Origin: Kitasatospora azatica KCTC 9699
GTDB lineage: Bacteria > Actinomycetota > Actinomycetes > Streptomycetales > Streptomycetaceae
DNA: 64,000 nucleotides
Direction of reading: 5' to 3'
NCBI RefSeq assembly: GCF_000744785.1
Contig: NZ_JQMO01000003.1
Location: 5,394,001 to 5,458,000, forward strand
Part shown: positions 25,454-33,626 of the stretch, piece after piece
Layout: each line of letters begins with the position of its first letter
Position numbering within the stretch: position 1 is the stretch's first letter
Made by a program: the position numbers and the translations under genes
The notes under the pieces: generated by a model
What the model was told of the DNA's origin: nothing
The model's database searches: none
Seen by the model: only the letters and a program-made list of their open reading frames with translations

Positions 25454-26386
25454 TCAGCCCTTGGTCACGCACTTGTTGGCGCTGTTGGACCACAGGCCCT
25501 GCAGGTCGAAGCTGCCGGTGGAGAGGGTGACGAAGGCGTCCATGTTCTCGCACTCGTCGCCGATCTCGCCGCCGCCGCCGTTCCAGCCGATGCTGGGCCA
25601 GAAGTCGGTCACCGTCTCGGCGTACTCGTGCGTCTCGGTGGACTCGATCCCGGACAGCGCGCGGCCGTCGGTCAGGGTGGTGCAGCCGTCGATGCCGGTG
25701 TCGGGCACGTAGGGCAGGTTGGTGTAGGCGAGGTTGCCGTACGAGGAGCTGGTCTTGTCGTGCCAGGCGCAGAAGCCGCTGCTCGGGAAGCCGTCCGGGT
25801 GCGTCCCGGTCGGGGAGACGATCACGTACTGCGCGTTCAGGTTCGGCGTCTGGGTGGTGTTGCCGAAGTGCGCGGCCGCCTTGGTCGCCTCGGCGGCGAT
25901 CTGCGCGGCGGTGGCGTTGGACGGCTCGGCCGCACTGTTGTCGAACCAGGTGCCGGCCAGCGGCGAGCTGGTCGGGTGCTGGATGTGGGTGCCGTTGGTG
26001 CCGCAGTTGCTGGTGCCCTTGGCGAGGCCCTCGCAGTACTGGGAGAGGATCGTCCCCCAGGTGTCCTGGCTGCCGTACAGGCCCTTGAACATCGCCTGCA
26101 TGTCGGGCGCCACGCCCGCCGGGTCATTGGACCACTGCGAGCCCCAGAAGACCAGGTAGACCTTGGGTGTCGGCGACACCACGCCCTGGCTGGCACTGGA
26201 GCTGAGCTTCAAGGTGTTGCGGGACGCGGCCGCGGCGGTGTTCGCCTGGGCGTGGGCGCCAGGGTGCAGCGGCTTCATGCCGAGGTGGGTGGCCCCGGCG
26301 GTGGCCGGGGTGGCGCCGGCGAAGCCCATGGCGGCCAGAGCGGCGGCACCGAGCAGGGCAAGTGAGGTACGGGGGCGAATAGACAT
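25454..26386 (-). CDS. Secreted protein with HEYAE motif, possible metallohydrolase
   Basis: 310 residues. Sec signal peptide with probable cleavage near ATPATAG (around residue 30). The mature part has VYLVFWGSQW, a central Ser/Thr/Ala-rich region, STETHEYAETVTDFWP, and a Gly-rich EIGDECENMD near the C-terminus. The HExxE pattern plus a downstream acidic EIxDxC motif resembles the plant EXORDIUM/PHI-1 family and its bacterial relatives. A metal site is plausible but no activity can be claimed. Four to six Cys suggest disulfides. It has no regulon operator. A second secreted protein gene lies upstream on the same strand. Confidence 0.75.
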   Translation of the reverse strand: MSIRPRTSLALLGAAALAAMGFAGATPATAGATHLGMKPLHPGAHAQANTAAAASRNTLKLSSSASQGVVSPTPKVYLVFWGSQWSNDPAGVAPDMQAMFKGLYGSQDTWGTILSQYCEGLAKGTSNCGTNGTHIQHPTSSPLAGTWFDNSAAEPSNATAAQIAAEATKAAAHFGNTTQTPNLNAQYVIVSPTGTHPDGFPSSGFCAWHDKTSSSYGNLAYTNLPYVPDTGIDGCTTLTDGRALSGIESTETHEYAETVTDFWPSIGWNGGGGEIGDECENMDAFVTLSTGSFDLQGLWSNSANKCVTKG

Positions 26387-26550
26387 GGGGGAGTCCTCCC
26401 GGAGTGAGGGATCGCGGGTGCAGGACGTGCGGGGGTTGCGCGGCTACCCAACCAGCTCGCCCGGGGAGGCGTCCATACTTCGAACATGACAAGACGACAG
26501 AATTTACTGATAGGACATCAGCAGACAGCACTTTGTCCTGACAAAACGGC

Positions 26551-26574
26551 CCGCGTCAGCAGAATCTGACGCGG
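26551..26574 (-). terminator. Terminator of the secreted-protein gene at 26632-27603
   Basis: Perfect 9-bp stem (26551-26559 with 26566-26574) and 6-nt loop, followed on the minus strand by GCCGTTTTG. This is one of the few hairpins here with a T run. Confidence 0.8.
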
Positions 26575-26631
26575 ACGGTTACTGCGCGCTAGCAGCCGCT
26601 GGCAGTCGGAAGCACTCGGGGGCAGCGCGGA

Positions 26632-27603
26632 TCAGCACACCGGGATGAGCACCGTCAGCACGAAGCGGTGCGGGTCCGGGTTGGCGGGCGCCTCCTGAGT
26701 GATCGTCACCGGGATGCTGCTGCCGGGCGTCGCCGCCGGGTCCACCTGCAGCGCGAAACCGCGGTTGAAGTTGGCCCAGGTGTTGTTCACCGTGTCGGGG
26801 CAGGTCGCGGTGGTGCCGTCGGCCGAGATCTCGCACGGGCTGTAGGTCGGCGCCGAGCTGAGCCACTTGGACCCCGGCGGCAGCTGCGCCACCACCCGCC
26901 CGCGCCACGGGTAGTCGGTGGACGGTCCGAGGTTGCGCTCGAGGATCTCGAAGTCGGCTGGGTTGCCGGGACCGGCCGGCTTGGGCGGCCGCCACAGCTC
27001 CAGCACGGCGTTGGTCACCGGGGCGGAGGTGTCGAAGGCCCAGCCGGCCGAGTTGTCGTCGGGGTTCTGGGCCGGGTCCCAGGTGACCACGGCGGTGCCG
27101 CCGGGGTAGCTGTGCGGGCCAGGAGTGGTGCTGATGGTGTTGGCGAAGATCCGCTCGGTCTCGCAACTGGCCGGCGCCAGGTTCGCCGCCACCGGGAAGC
27201 GGATCCAGTTCCAGCCGCCGTCGACCGGACCGGCGTGATCGGTGGTCAGGGTCAGGCCCGGGTCGCCCGGTCCGTTGACCACCAGGGGCGCGGAGCTCGG
27301 GGTCTCCGTACCGTTGTTGCAGACCGTCACCAGCACGGTTCCGACGGCGCCGGGCGCGGTCGGGAAGGACGGCGGGCTGACGCTGACGCTGAGGTCCTTG
27401 CTGTACGCCGACAGGTGGCCGGCGCCGGCCCGCAGCGGGGCGCCGGAGCGGACGGCCGGGCCGCCGTGGGTGTGCGGCGCCTTCGAGGCGATCGGCGGGA
27501 CGGCCGAGCCGGGAACGGCGGGAGTGCTGGGAGCGGCGTAGGCGGCCTGGGCCAGCGGCAACGCCAGCAGCGCGGCGGCCGCCAGCAGAGCGGGAATCCG
27601 CAT
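26632..27603 (-). CDS. Secreted protein of unknown function
   Basis: 323 residues. Signal peptide cleaved after about residue 23 (QAAYA). A Pro/Ala-rich linker precedes a beta-rich region. VGTVLVTVCNNGTETPSSAPL resembles repeats of the CARDB/DUF11 type, and paired Cys occur around ASCETE, SPCEIS and ATCPDT. The C-terminus is VLIPVC. GGAGTACTCC precedes the start. I do not recognise a family; it is probably a cell-surface or secreted beta-sandwich protein. Divergent from the TetR gene. Confidence 0.7.
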   Translation of the reverse strand: MRIPALLAAAALLALPLAQAAYAAPSTPAVPGSAVPPIASKAPHTHGGPAVRSGAPLRAGAGHLSAYSKDLSVSVSPPSFPTAPGAVGTVLVTVCNNGTETPSSAPLVVNGPGDPGLTLTTDHAGPVDGGWNWIRFPVAANLAPASCETERIFANTISTTPGPHSYPGGTAVVTWDPAQNPDDNSAGWAFDTSAPVTNAVLELWRPPKPAGPGNPADFEILERNLGPSTDYPWRGRVVAQLPPGSKWLSSAPTYSPCEISADGTTATCPDTVNNTWANFNRGFALQVDPAATPGSSIPVTITQEAPANPDPHRFVLTVLIPVC

Positions 27604-27732
27604 GAGGAGTACTCCGAGGAGAGGGGAGGGGTGAACGTCATCGTTCGATTGCGAAGCTACGCAGGGTCAGCGTGGCGCGCGCTACGGAGTTACTCCGCCT
27701 GGTGGCGCGGGCGGCTGTGGGAGGATCGCGCA

Positions 27733-28422
27733 ATGCCGTCGAACGACCCGTCCCTGCCCGCCTCACCAGTCGCTGCCGCACCGCCCTCCGCCGCCACGTC
27801 CTCGCAGTCGGCCCGGGGCGCCGCCGCCCGCGCTCAGGTGCTGGCGGCCGCCGCCGAGCTGTTCACCCGCGACGGCTACGCCGCGACCACCACCCGCGCC
27901 GTCGCCGAGCGCGCCGGCCTGCGCCAGGCCTCGCTCTACCACCACTTCGCGAGCAAGGACGACATCCTCGCGACCCTGCTGGTCGGCACCGTGGCGCCCT
28001 CGCTGGAGTACGCGGGCCGCCTGCTGGCCGAGCCCGAGACGGTGCCCGGAGCACGGTTGTGGGCGCTGGTCCGGTTCGACGCGGACCTGCTGCTGGGCGG
28101 CCTGTCCAACCTCGGCGCGCTCTACCAGCTGCCGGAGGTGCGCCGCGAGCGGTTCGCCGACTTCCGCCGCATGCGGTGCGAACTGGCAGGCTGCTACCGC
28201 GCGCTGCTGGCCCCGCTGGATCCGCTGGCCCTGCTGCCGGAGCAGGAGCTCGCCCTGCGCTCGGAGCTGGTGCTCGGCCTGGTCGAAGGCACGGTGGCGA
28301 TCGCCCGCGAGTGCGCGAACCGGTCGGCCGGCACAGTCGCCGAGGCGGTGGCGGACGCGGCGCTGCGGGTGGCCGGCTGCGCGGACGAGCAGGTCGCGGC
28401 GGCGCGGGGTGCGCTCAACTGA
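27733..28422 (+). CDS. TetR-family transcriptional regulator
   Basis: 229 residues from ATG 27733, with GGGAGGA 8 nt upstream. A disordered Ala/Pro/Ser N-terminus of about 28 residues precedes the TetR DNA-binding domain (AAAELFTRDGYAATTTRAVAERAG and LYHHFASKDDIL). The ligand-binding domain is about 150 residues. It lies 29 bp before the nitronate monooxygenase gene on the same strand and probably controls it. The target is inferred from position only. Confidence 0.9.
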   Translation: MPSNDPSLPASPVAAAPPSAATSSQSARGAAARAQVLAAAAELFTRDGYAATTTRAVAERAGLRQASLYHHFASKDDILATLLVGTVAPSLEYAGRLLAEPETVPGARLWALVRFDADLLLGGLSNLGALYQLPEVRRERFADFRRMRCELAGCYRALLAPLDPLALLPEQELALRSELVLGLVEGTVAIARECANRSAGTVAEAVADAALRVAGCADEQVAAARGALN

Positions 28423-28451
28423 CGGCCCGTACAGCCCCGTACAGTGGACGG

Positions 28452-29495
28452 GTGTTCACCCTCGCCGAGCTGACCGCCCCGATCATCGCCGCCCCCATGG
28501 CGGGCGGTGCCTCCACCCCGGAACTGGTCGCGGCCGTGAACGCGGCCGGTGGCCTCGGCTACCTCGCCGCCGGCTACCGGACGGCCGCCGCCATGACCGA
28601 GCAGATCGCCGCCGCCCGCAAGCTGACGGACCGTCCGTTCGGAGTCAACCTCTTCGTCCCCGGCAGCACCGACCCGGCGGCGCTCGCCGAGGTCGCGGGC
28701 TACCGGGAGGCGCTGCGCCCGGAGGCCGAGCAGCTGGGCGTCGCACTGCCGGAGCAGATCGCGGCCGACGACGAGGACTGGGACGCCAAGATCGCCGCCC
28801 TGCTGATGGACCCGGTGCCGGTGGTCTCCTACTCCTTCGGGCTGCCGACGGCCGCCGAGGCCGCCGCGCTGCGGCGCGCGGGCACGACCCAGGTGGCGAC
28901 CGTGACCAGCGCGGCGGAGGCGCGGGCGGCCGCGCGGCTGGGAATGGACGCACTCTGCGTCCAGGGCCCGGAGGCGGGCGGCCACCGGGGCACCCACTCG
29001 GCCGCCGCCGAACCCGGGACCGAACCGCTGCTCGCCCTGCTGGGATCGGTGCGCGCCGCCGTCGACCTTCCGCTGATCGGCGCCGGCGGGCTCGGCGACG
29101 GTGCGCGGATCGCCGCCGCGCTCGCGGCGGGAGCCGACGCCGTCCAGCTCGGCACGGCCTACCTGCTCGCCGAGGAGGCCGGCACCTCGGCCCCGCACCG
29201 GGCGGCGCTCACCGATCCCGCCTTCACCGAGACCGCCCTGACCCGGGCCTTCACCGGGCGGGTCGCCCGCGGCCTGCGCAACCGGTTCATCGACCGGCAC
29301 GCCGACCGGGCCCCCGTCGCCTACCCCGAGGTCCACCACCTCACCGCCCCGCTGCGCGCGGCTGCTGCCCGGGCCGGCGATCTGCAGAGCATGCACCTGT
29401 GGGCCGGGACCTCGTACCGGGCGGCCCGGGCGGCGGCCGCCGGGGAGATCACCGAGCGGCTGTCACGCGAGGCGCGGTCAGCGGGCGCGAGCTAG
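28452..29495 (+). CDS. Nitronate monooxygenase (2-nitropropane dioxygenase family)
   Basis: FMN-dependent TIM-barrel enzyme of 347 residues that would oxidise nitronates. Motifs: PIIAAPMAGGASTPELVAAV (FMN phosphate region), GVNLFVPG, CVQGPEAGGHRG with the catalytic His, and LIGAGGLGDGARIAAALAAGA. GTG 28452 gives the family N-terminus FTLAELTAPI; its ribosome-binding site is weak, so the gene may be coupled to the TetR gene. It converges with the GNAT gene 15 bp downstream. Confidence 0.88.
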   Translation: MFTLAELTAPIIAAPMAGGASTPELVAAVNAAGGLGYLAAGYRTAAAMTEQIAAARKLTDRPFGVNLFVPGSTDPAALAEVAGYREALRPEAEQLGVALPEQIAADDEDWDAKIAALLMDPVPVVSYSFGLPTAAEAAALRRAGTTQVATVTSAAEARAAARLGMDALCVQGPEAGGHRGTHSAAAEPGTEPLLALLGSVRAAVDLPLIGAGGLGDGARIAAALAAGADAVQLGTAYLLAEEAGTSAPHRAALTDPAFTETALTRAFTGRVARGLRNRFIDRHADRAPVAYPEVHHLTAPLRAAAARAGDLQSMHLWAGTSYRAARAAAAGEITERLSREARSAGAS

Positions 29496-29510
29496 TGCCC
29501 GCTCCGACCC

Positions 29511-30071
29511 CTACCGTGACGCCCTGGCCATGGCGGACCACACGCCGAGCCACTGCTCGGCGCCGTAGTCCTCGAACCGCTCCACCTCGGTGAACCCCAG
29601 CTTCGCCGCGACGCGCATCGACGCCTCGTTGGCGGTCTGGGTGGAGAGCACCACCGGCTCGCCGGGATGCGCGGCGGTGAACCAGTCGAGTGCCGCTGCG
29701 CACGCCTCGGTGGCGTACCCGCGTCCCCACGCCTGCGGCAGGAACATGTAGCCGAGCTCGGGCTCCCCGCCTTCCGGGCGGATGTGACCCTTGCGCTCCG
29801 GGTCGCGGCGATCGAGCGTGATCATGCCGATCGTCATTCCGTCGAGCTCCACCACGAAGAAGCCGAAGCGCTGCCCGGGCACCTCGGGCATCGCGCGCTC
29901 GAGCTCGTCACGCGGCCGAGCGCCGCCGACGTAGGTGCCCACCTCCGGTGAGGCGATCAGGTCGATCAGCGCCGCACGGTCCCGGGCCTCGGACTCACGG
30001 AGCACCAGCCGCTCGGTCCTGATCGGGGCAGGTGGCCAGGCGACGGGGTGCACGGTGATCCCATCCGGCAT
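29511..30071 (-). CDS. GNAT-family N-acetyltransferase
   Basis: 186 residues. TERLVLRESEARDRAALIDLI at the N-terminus and the acetyl-CoA site QAWGRGYATEACAAALDW are typical of the RimJ/RimL-like branch; ANEASMRVAAKLGF is the usual C-terminal motif. ATG 30071 with CAGGAG about 8 nt upstream. Substrate unknown. Confidence 0.88.
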   Translation of the reverse strand: MPDGITVHPVAWPPAPIRTERLVLRESEARDRAALIDLIASPEVGTYVGGARPRDELERAMPEVPGQRFGFFVVELDGMTIGMITLDRRDPERKGHIRPEGGEPELGYMFLPQAWGRGYATEACAAALDWFTAAHPGEPVVLSTQTANEASMRVAAKLGFTEVERFEDYGAEQWLGVWSAMARASR

Positions 30072-30224
30072 GGAACGGCTCCTGATCCTCGCGGCCACAC
30101 GGTTCGACCTCGTACGGCCATGGCAGGCAACGACTTCTGACGTCGCCACAGATCGAGACGCGCTCCGAGAAGGTGCCAGTTGCATGCGGATCCGGAAAGA
30201 TCCGCCGGGCATGCCCTGGTCGAC

Positions 30225-30683
30225 CTAGGAGGAGGATCCCTCCTCCGGCAGCAGGCCTGCCGAAGGTCGGGGTCCGCTGTGTGGCATGGCGGCCAGCGCG
30301 AGCAGTGGGGCGAGGACGAGCCCGCCGAGGGCCACGGGTTCGAGCCCCTCCATGGCCGTTACGACGGCGGCCGCCAGGTGGGCGATCGCGAGCAGCACGA
30401 GATCCCAGGACCACCGCTCCGCCCGGCGCCGCCAGGCGTGTGTGAACGCCCGCACTCCACCCCAGGCACAGGCCACCGCCCAGGCGACCGCCAACCCGAA
30501 CCAGACCCACGACGTCCAGTCTCCGGAGGGGCGGTCGGGCTCGGGCGGGATGGTCAGGGTGACAACGACGAGCCCCGCGAGGATGACGAACCACGGGATC
30601 GCCTCGGCGAACAGGACGAGCCCGAGGGCTATAAAGGCGGCTCTGCGCACCACTTCTCCGGCTGACGGCTGACGGCTGGCCAC
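30225..30683 (-). CDS. Small membrane protein, function unknown
   Basis: 152 residues with about four hydrophobic helices (near 15-42, 57-78, 92-110 and 115-131), a Trp-rich stretch (GDWTSWVWFGLAVAWAVACAWGG), and a disordered Pro/Ser/Glu tail. No recognised domain. The GTG start has no clear ribosome-binding site. The Uma2 gene's stop lies 31 bp upstream of it on the same strand. Confidence 0.6.
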   Translation of the reverse strand: MASRQPSAGEVVRRAAFIALGLVLFAEAIPWFVILAGLVVVTLTIPPEPDRPSGDWTSWVWFGLAVAWAVACAWGGVRAFTHAWRRRAERWSWDLVLLAIAHLAAAVVTAMEGLEPVALGGLVLAPLLALAAMPHSGPRPSAGLLPEEGSSS

Positions 30684-30713
30684 TGAGGGACAGGGACTGA
30701 CGGAACCGTACCC

Positions 30714-31259
30714 TCAGTAGGGCAGCAGGCCGGAGGTGACCAGCTCGAAGTCGAATGGCGCGGGGATCTGGAGGGTCTCGCCGAACTCGATGTCCTCGCG
30801 GCGGTGGTAGCGGGTGCCGTCCGGGCGGCTGAAGAGGGTGACCGTCTTGGCCCGGGCGTCGATCAGGAGATAGAGCGGGATCCCCATCAGGGGGTAGTCA
30901 CGGACCTTCCCGACCCAGTCGTTCTCCGGGTTGGACGGAGAGACCAGTTCGACGGCGATCGCGGCCCGCTCGGCCGGGACCTGGTTCTCAGTGGTCTCCA
31001 GCGCGGCGGTCGGCAGGTAGGTCAGGTCCGGGTTGCGGCTCTTGCCGACGTGGGGGGAGACCAGGTCGGTGTTCTCGCTCGGCAGCAGGTCGGGTGGGGT
31101 GTGCGCGTCGAACTGCCGGCGCACCGTCAGGAGGTTCCGCTGGTGCAGGCCGGACGGGCTGACCATCATGACGATGATGTCGCCGGACAGCTCGACCTTG
31201 AACCCGTTGGGCAGGCTGCTGCGGGCCTCTTCCAGGAGAGCGAAATGCTCTGGGTTCAT
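30714..31259 (-). CDS. Uma2-family (DUF820) PD-(D/E)XK endonuclease-like protein
   Basis: 181 residues, full length. FKVELSGDIIVMMVSPSGLHQRN, then RNPDLTYLP, AIAVELVSPSN and KVRDYPLMGIPLYLLID supply the acidic and Lys residues of the PD-(D/E)XK fold. The AGGAGG ribosome-binding site is strong. Such genes are common and multicopy in streptomycetes; their role is unknown. Compare the truncated relative at 21004. Confidence 0.88.
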   Translation of the reverse strand: MNPEHFALLEEARSSLPNGFKVELSGDIIVMMVSPSGLHQRNLLTVRRQFDAHTPPDLLPSENTDLVSPHVGKSRNPDLTYLPTAALETTENQVPAERAAIAVELVSPSNPENDWVGKVRDYPLMGIPLYLLIDARAKTVTLFSRPDGTRYHRREDIEFGETLQIPAPFDFELVTSGLLPY

Positions 31260-31360
31260 GTGCTGCGCCTCCTGACGTGAGTCGGTCTCCCAGCGTAGTC
31301 GCAGGCCTGGCTCATCGCGTGGACCGGGCGCCGACTCAGGTCCCCCTGGCGGTTCTTGCG

Positions 31361-31395
31361 GCACGGCCCCGGAGTACCTGACTCCGGGGCCGTGC
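31361..31395 (-). terminator. Hairpin terminator after the glutathione peroxidase gene
   Basis: Perfect 15-bp stem (31361-31375 with 31381-31395) and 5-nt loop, 41 bp past the peroxidase stop on the minus strand. Confidence 0.8.
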
Positions 31396-31435
31396 AGTCG
31401 TGGCGGGGTGGCTGCGTGCCGGATCGCGGCCGTGC

Positions 31436-31924
31436 TCAGGCGGGCAGCTGCGCCTCGATGGCGGCGACCACGGCGGCGTCCTCCGGCTCGGTGCGCGGGC
31501 GGAAGCGGCCCACGACGGCGCCGTCGGGGGAGATCAGGAACTTCTCGAAGTTCCACTGGATGTCCCCGGCAGCGCCCTCGGCGTCGGCGAACCCGGTCAG
31601 CGCGGCGTAGAGCGGGTGACGGTCGTCACCGTTCACGTCGAGCTTCTCGAGCAGCGGGAAGGAGACGCCGTAGGTGGTGGAGCAGAAGGTCTGGATCTCG
31701 TCCGCGCTGCCGGGCTCCTGGCCGGCGAACTGGTTGCACGGCACGCCGAGCACGGTGAAGCCGCGCCCGGCGTACTGCTGCTGCAGCCGCTCCAGGCCCG
31801 CGTACTGCGGGGTCAGGCCGCACTTGGAGGCGACGTTGACCAGGAGGACGGCCTTGCCCTTGTAGTCGGCCAGGCTGGCGGGCTGACCGGCGAGGGTGTG
31901 CAGCGGGATGTCGTACAGGCTCAT
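31436..31924 (-). CDS. Glutathione peroxidase family protein (Cys type)
   Basis: 162 residues. Peroxidatic Cys35 in NVASKCGLT, the Gln of CNQFAGQEPG and the Trp of WNFEKFL complete the catalytic set. The active-site residue is Cys, not selenocysteine. Actinomycetes lack glutathione, so this enzyme probably takes electrons from thioredoxin. ATG 31924 with AGAGGGA upstream. It stands alone between terminator-bounded genes. Confidence 0.93.
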   Translation of the reverse strand: MSLYDIPLHTLAGQPASLADYKGKAVLLVNVASKCGLTPQYAGLERLQQQYAGRGFTVLGVPCNQFAGQEPGSADEIQTFCSTTYGVSFPLLEKLDVNGDDRHPLYAALTGFADAEGAAGDIQWNFEKFLISPDGAVVGRFRPRTEPEDAAVVAAIEAQLPA

Positions 31925-32019
31925 GGGTTCCCTCTGGGATCGGAAAGCTGCTTCGTGGGCAGGCACCACCGTAACTCCACCGGGCGGGCGACGGGTCAGG
32001 GGCGCGGGCCGACCGGGAG

Positions 32020-32769
32020 CTACGGCCCGATCACCGTTCGCCCGGCCCGAACGGCGGCGCCCGCGAACGCGGCAGCGTCCAGGACCGCCGCGCCGCCGAG
32101 GTCGTTGTTGAAGTACACGTACACGTCGGCCTCGTCCGGCCAGGCCTCGGCGACCCGGGCCGTCCAACTGGCCAGTGCCCGCTGCCCGTACCGGGGCGTC
32201 GGCTGGGCGCGGCCGGCGTGGAAGCGGAGGTAGCCCCAGCCGGTGGTGCGCCAGAGGGGGGTGACCGGGCGGGAGTCCCGGTCGGCCCAGCAGAGGGCGG
32301 CGGCGTGGCGAGACAGTACCGCGTGGACGGCGGGGGTCCACCAGGAGGCGTGCCGGGGCTCGACGGCGACTCGGGTGCCGGCCGGGAAGCAGGACAGGCA
32401 GGTGTCCAGCAGGAGGGTGTCCGCCCTGAGGGTGGGCGGGAGTTGGAGCAGGATCGGGCCGAGTCGGGGGCCCAGCCCGGTGGCGGCCGCGAGCAGCCGC
32501 TCGACCGGCTCCTGCGGGTCGTGCAGGCGCTTTAGGTGGGTCAGGTAGCGGCTCGCCTTGACCGCCATCACGAACCCCTCGGGGGTGCGGGCCCGCCAGT
32601 CGGCGAAGGTCTCGGCGGGCGGCAGGCGGTAGAAGGCGTTGTTGTTCTCCACGGTGGCGAACCGCGTCGCGTACTCCTCCAGCCAGAGCCGCCGCGGCGT
32701 CTTCGGCGGGTAGAGGACGCCGCGCCAGTCGTCGTACTGCCAGCCCGAGGTGCCGACGAACAGGGGCAT
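32020..32769 (-). CDS. DUF72-family protein
   Basis: 249 residues. The N-terminal FVGTSGWQYDDWRGVLYPP, then ENNNAFYRLP and YVYFNNDLGGAAV near the C-terminus, are hallmarks of DUF72, a TIM-barrel family of unknown function. ATG 32769 is chosen at the family N-terminus. Divergent from the ImmA-like operon. Confidence 0.9.
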   Translation of the reverse strand: MPLFVGTSGWQYDDWRGVLYPPKTPRRLWLEEYATRFATVENNNAFYRLPPAETFADWRARTPEGFVMAVKASRYLTHLKRLHDPQEPVERLLAAATGLGPRLGPILLQLPPTLRADTLLLDTCLSCFPAGTRVAVEPRHASWWTPAVHAVLSRHAAALCWADRDSRPVTPLWRTTGWGYLRFHAGRAQPTPRYGQRALASWTARVAEAWPDEADVYVYFNNDLGGAAVLDAAAFAGAAVRAGRTVIGP

Positions 32770-32892
32770 AGCTCCATCAAAGCACCGGGATCCGGTGTGC
32801 CGATCGGTGGCGCGCACACTGTCCGGCCCTCCCGGCGCCCGTCTACGATGGGCCGCGAGGCCACAGGGCCATGGAACGCCGGGGAGGGCGCA

Positions 32893-33048
32893 GTGACGGC
32901 AGGCTCAGCGGGGGCACCGACCGTGGCCGACCTGGTCGGGGCGATCGCCCGTCGGGCGGCCGAGCAGGGGCCGGCGCCGCAAAAATCCCGAAGCGGCCGA
33001 AGAGCTGAGCAAGAGTCGGAATCACCCGAGCGGCGAGGACGACGGTGA
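32893..33048 (+). CDS. Small protein upstream of the ImmA-like gene, function unknown
   Basis: 51-residue frame from GTG 32893 with a strong GGGGAGGG ribosome-binding site. The stop overlaps the next gene's GTG (GTGA), so translation is probably coupled. Ala/Gly-rich start, possible helix VADLVGAIARRAAEQG, then an Arg/Ser/Glu-rich tail. In related loci a helix-turn-helix regulator occupies this position; this frame is too short for one, so it may be a remnant or a leader. Confidence 0.5.
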   Translation: MTAGSAGAPTVADLVGAIARRAAEQGPAPQKSRSGRRAEQESESPERRGRR

Positions 33049-33626
33049 CCGGCGCGGAGCGGCGCAGGCTCTGGCGGCGATGTCGGCAGATCGTCCGCAC
33101 GCTCGAACTGCCGGAGCCCTTCGGGCTGTCCGCGCTGGCCGAGACGCTCGCCGAACGGACCGGTCGCCCGGTCGAGTTCCTGCCCCTGCCGGCCGGCTCC
33201 TTCGGCAGCTGCGGGGTGCTGGTGAGCACCGAGCGCGCCGAGTACATCGGCTATCCGACCGGTACCACCGTGCTGCACCAGCAGCACATCGTGCTGCACG
33301 AGGTCGGGCACCTGCTCTGCGGGCACCAGAACGTCGCCGCCCCCGCCGACTCGGCCGCCCTCGGCGTGCTGGCGCCGCACCTGTCCACGGAGTTGGTCCG
33401 CCGGCTGCTCGGGCGGGACGTGTACAGCGACGTCCAGGAGCAGGAGGCCGAGCTCTTCGCCTCCCTGGTGCTGCACCGCCAGGCCGGGCGGCGGCCGCAG
33501 CCGGGGCCGCCCGAGCCCGGGACCGGACAGCCCGAGGCCGGTCGCCGCGGTGAGGTGACGGCCCGGTTGAGCGCGCTGTTCGGCTCGCCGACCCGTCGGC
33601 CCGGCCAAGGGCCGGCCGACGGGTGA
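33045..33626 (+). CDS. ImmA/IrrE-like metallopeptidase-domain protein
   Basis: 193 residues. HIVLHEVGHLLCGH holds the zinc motif HExxH (His85, Glu86, His89); an acidic third ligand may come from EQEAELFA downstream. A disordered Pro/Gly-rich C-terminus follows. The stop overlaps the start of a MAB_1171c-like membrane protein, a recurrent actinobacterial pairing that normally also includes an XRE-type regulator. It may cleave or sense a regulator; the function is not established. Confidence 0.8.
   Translation: MTGAERRRLWRRCRQIVRTLELPEPFGLSALAETLAERTGRPVEFLPLPAGSFGSCGVLVSTERAEYIGYPTGTTVLHQQHIVLHEVGHLLCGHQNVAAPADSAALGVLAPHLSTELVRRLLGRDVYSDVQEQEAELFASLVLHRQAGRRPQPGPPEPGTGQPEAGRRGEVTARLSALFGSPTRRPGQGPADG

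Noticed and set aside
31820-31824. Possible selenocysteine in the glutathione peroxidase
   Set aside because: The active-site codon is a Cys codon and no in-frame TGA occurs.
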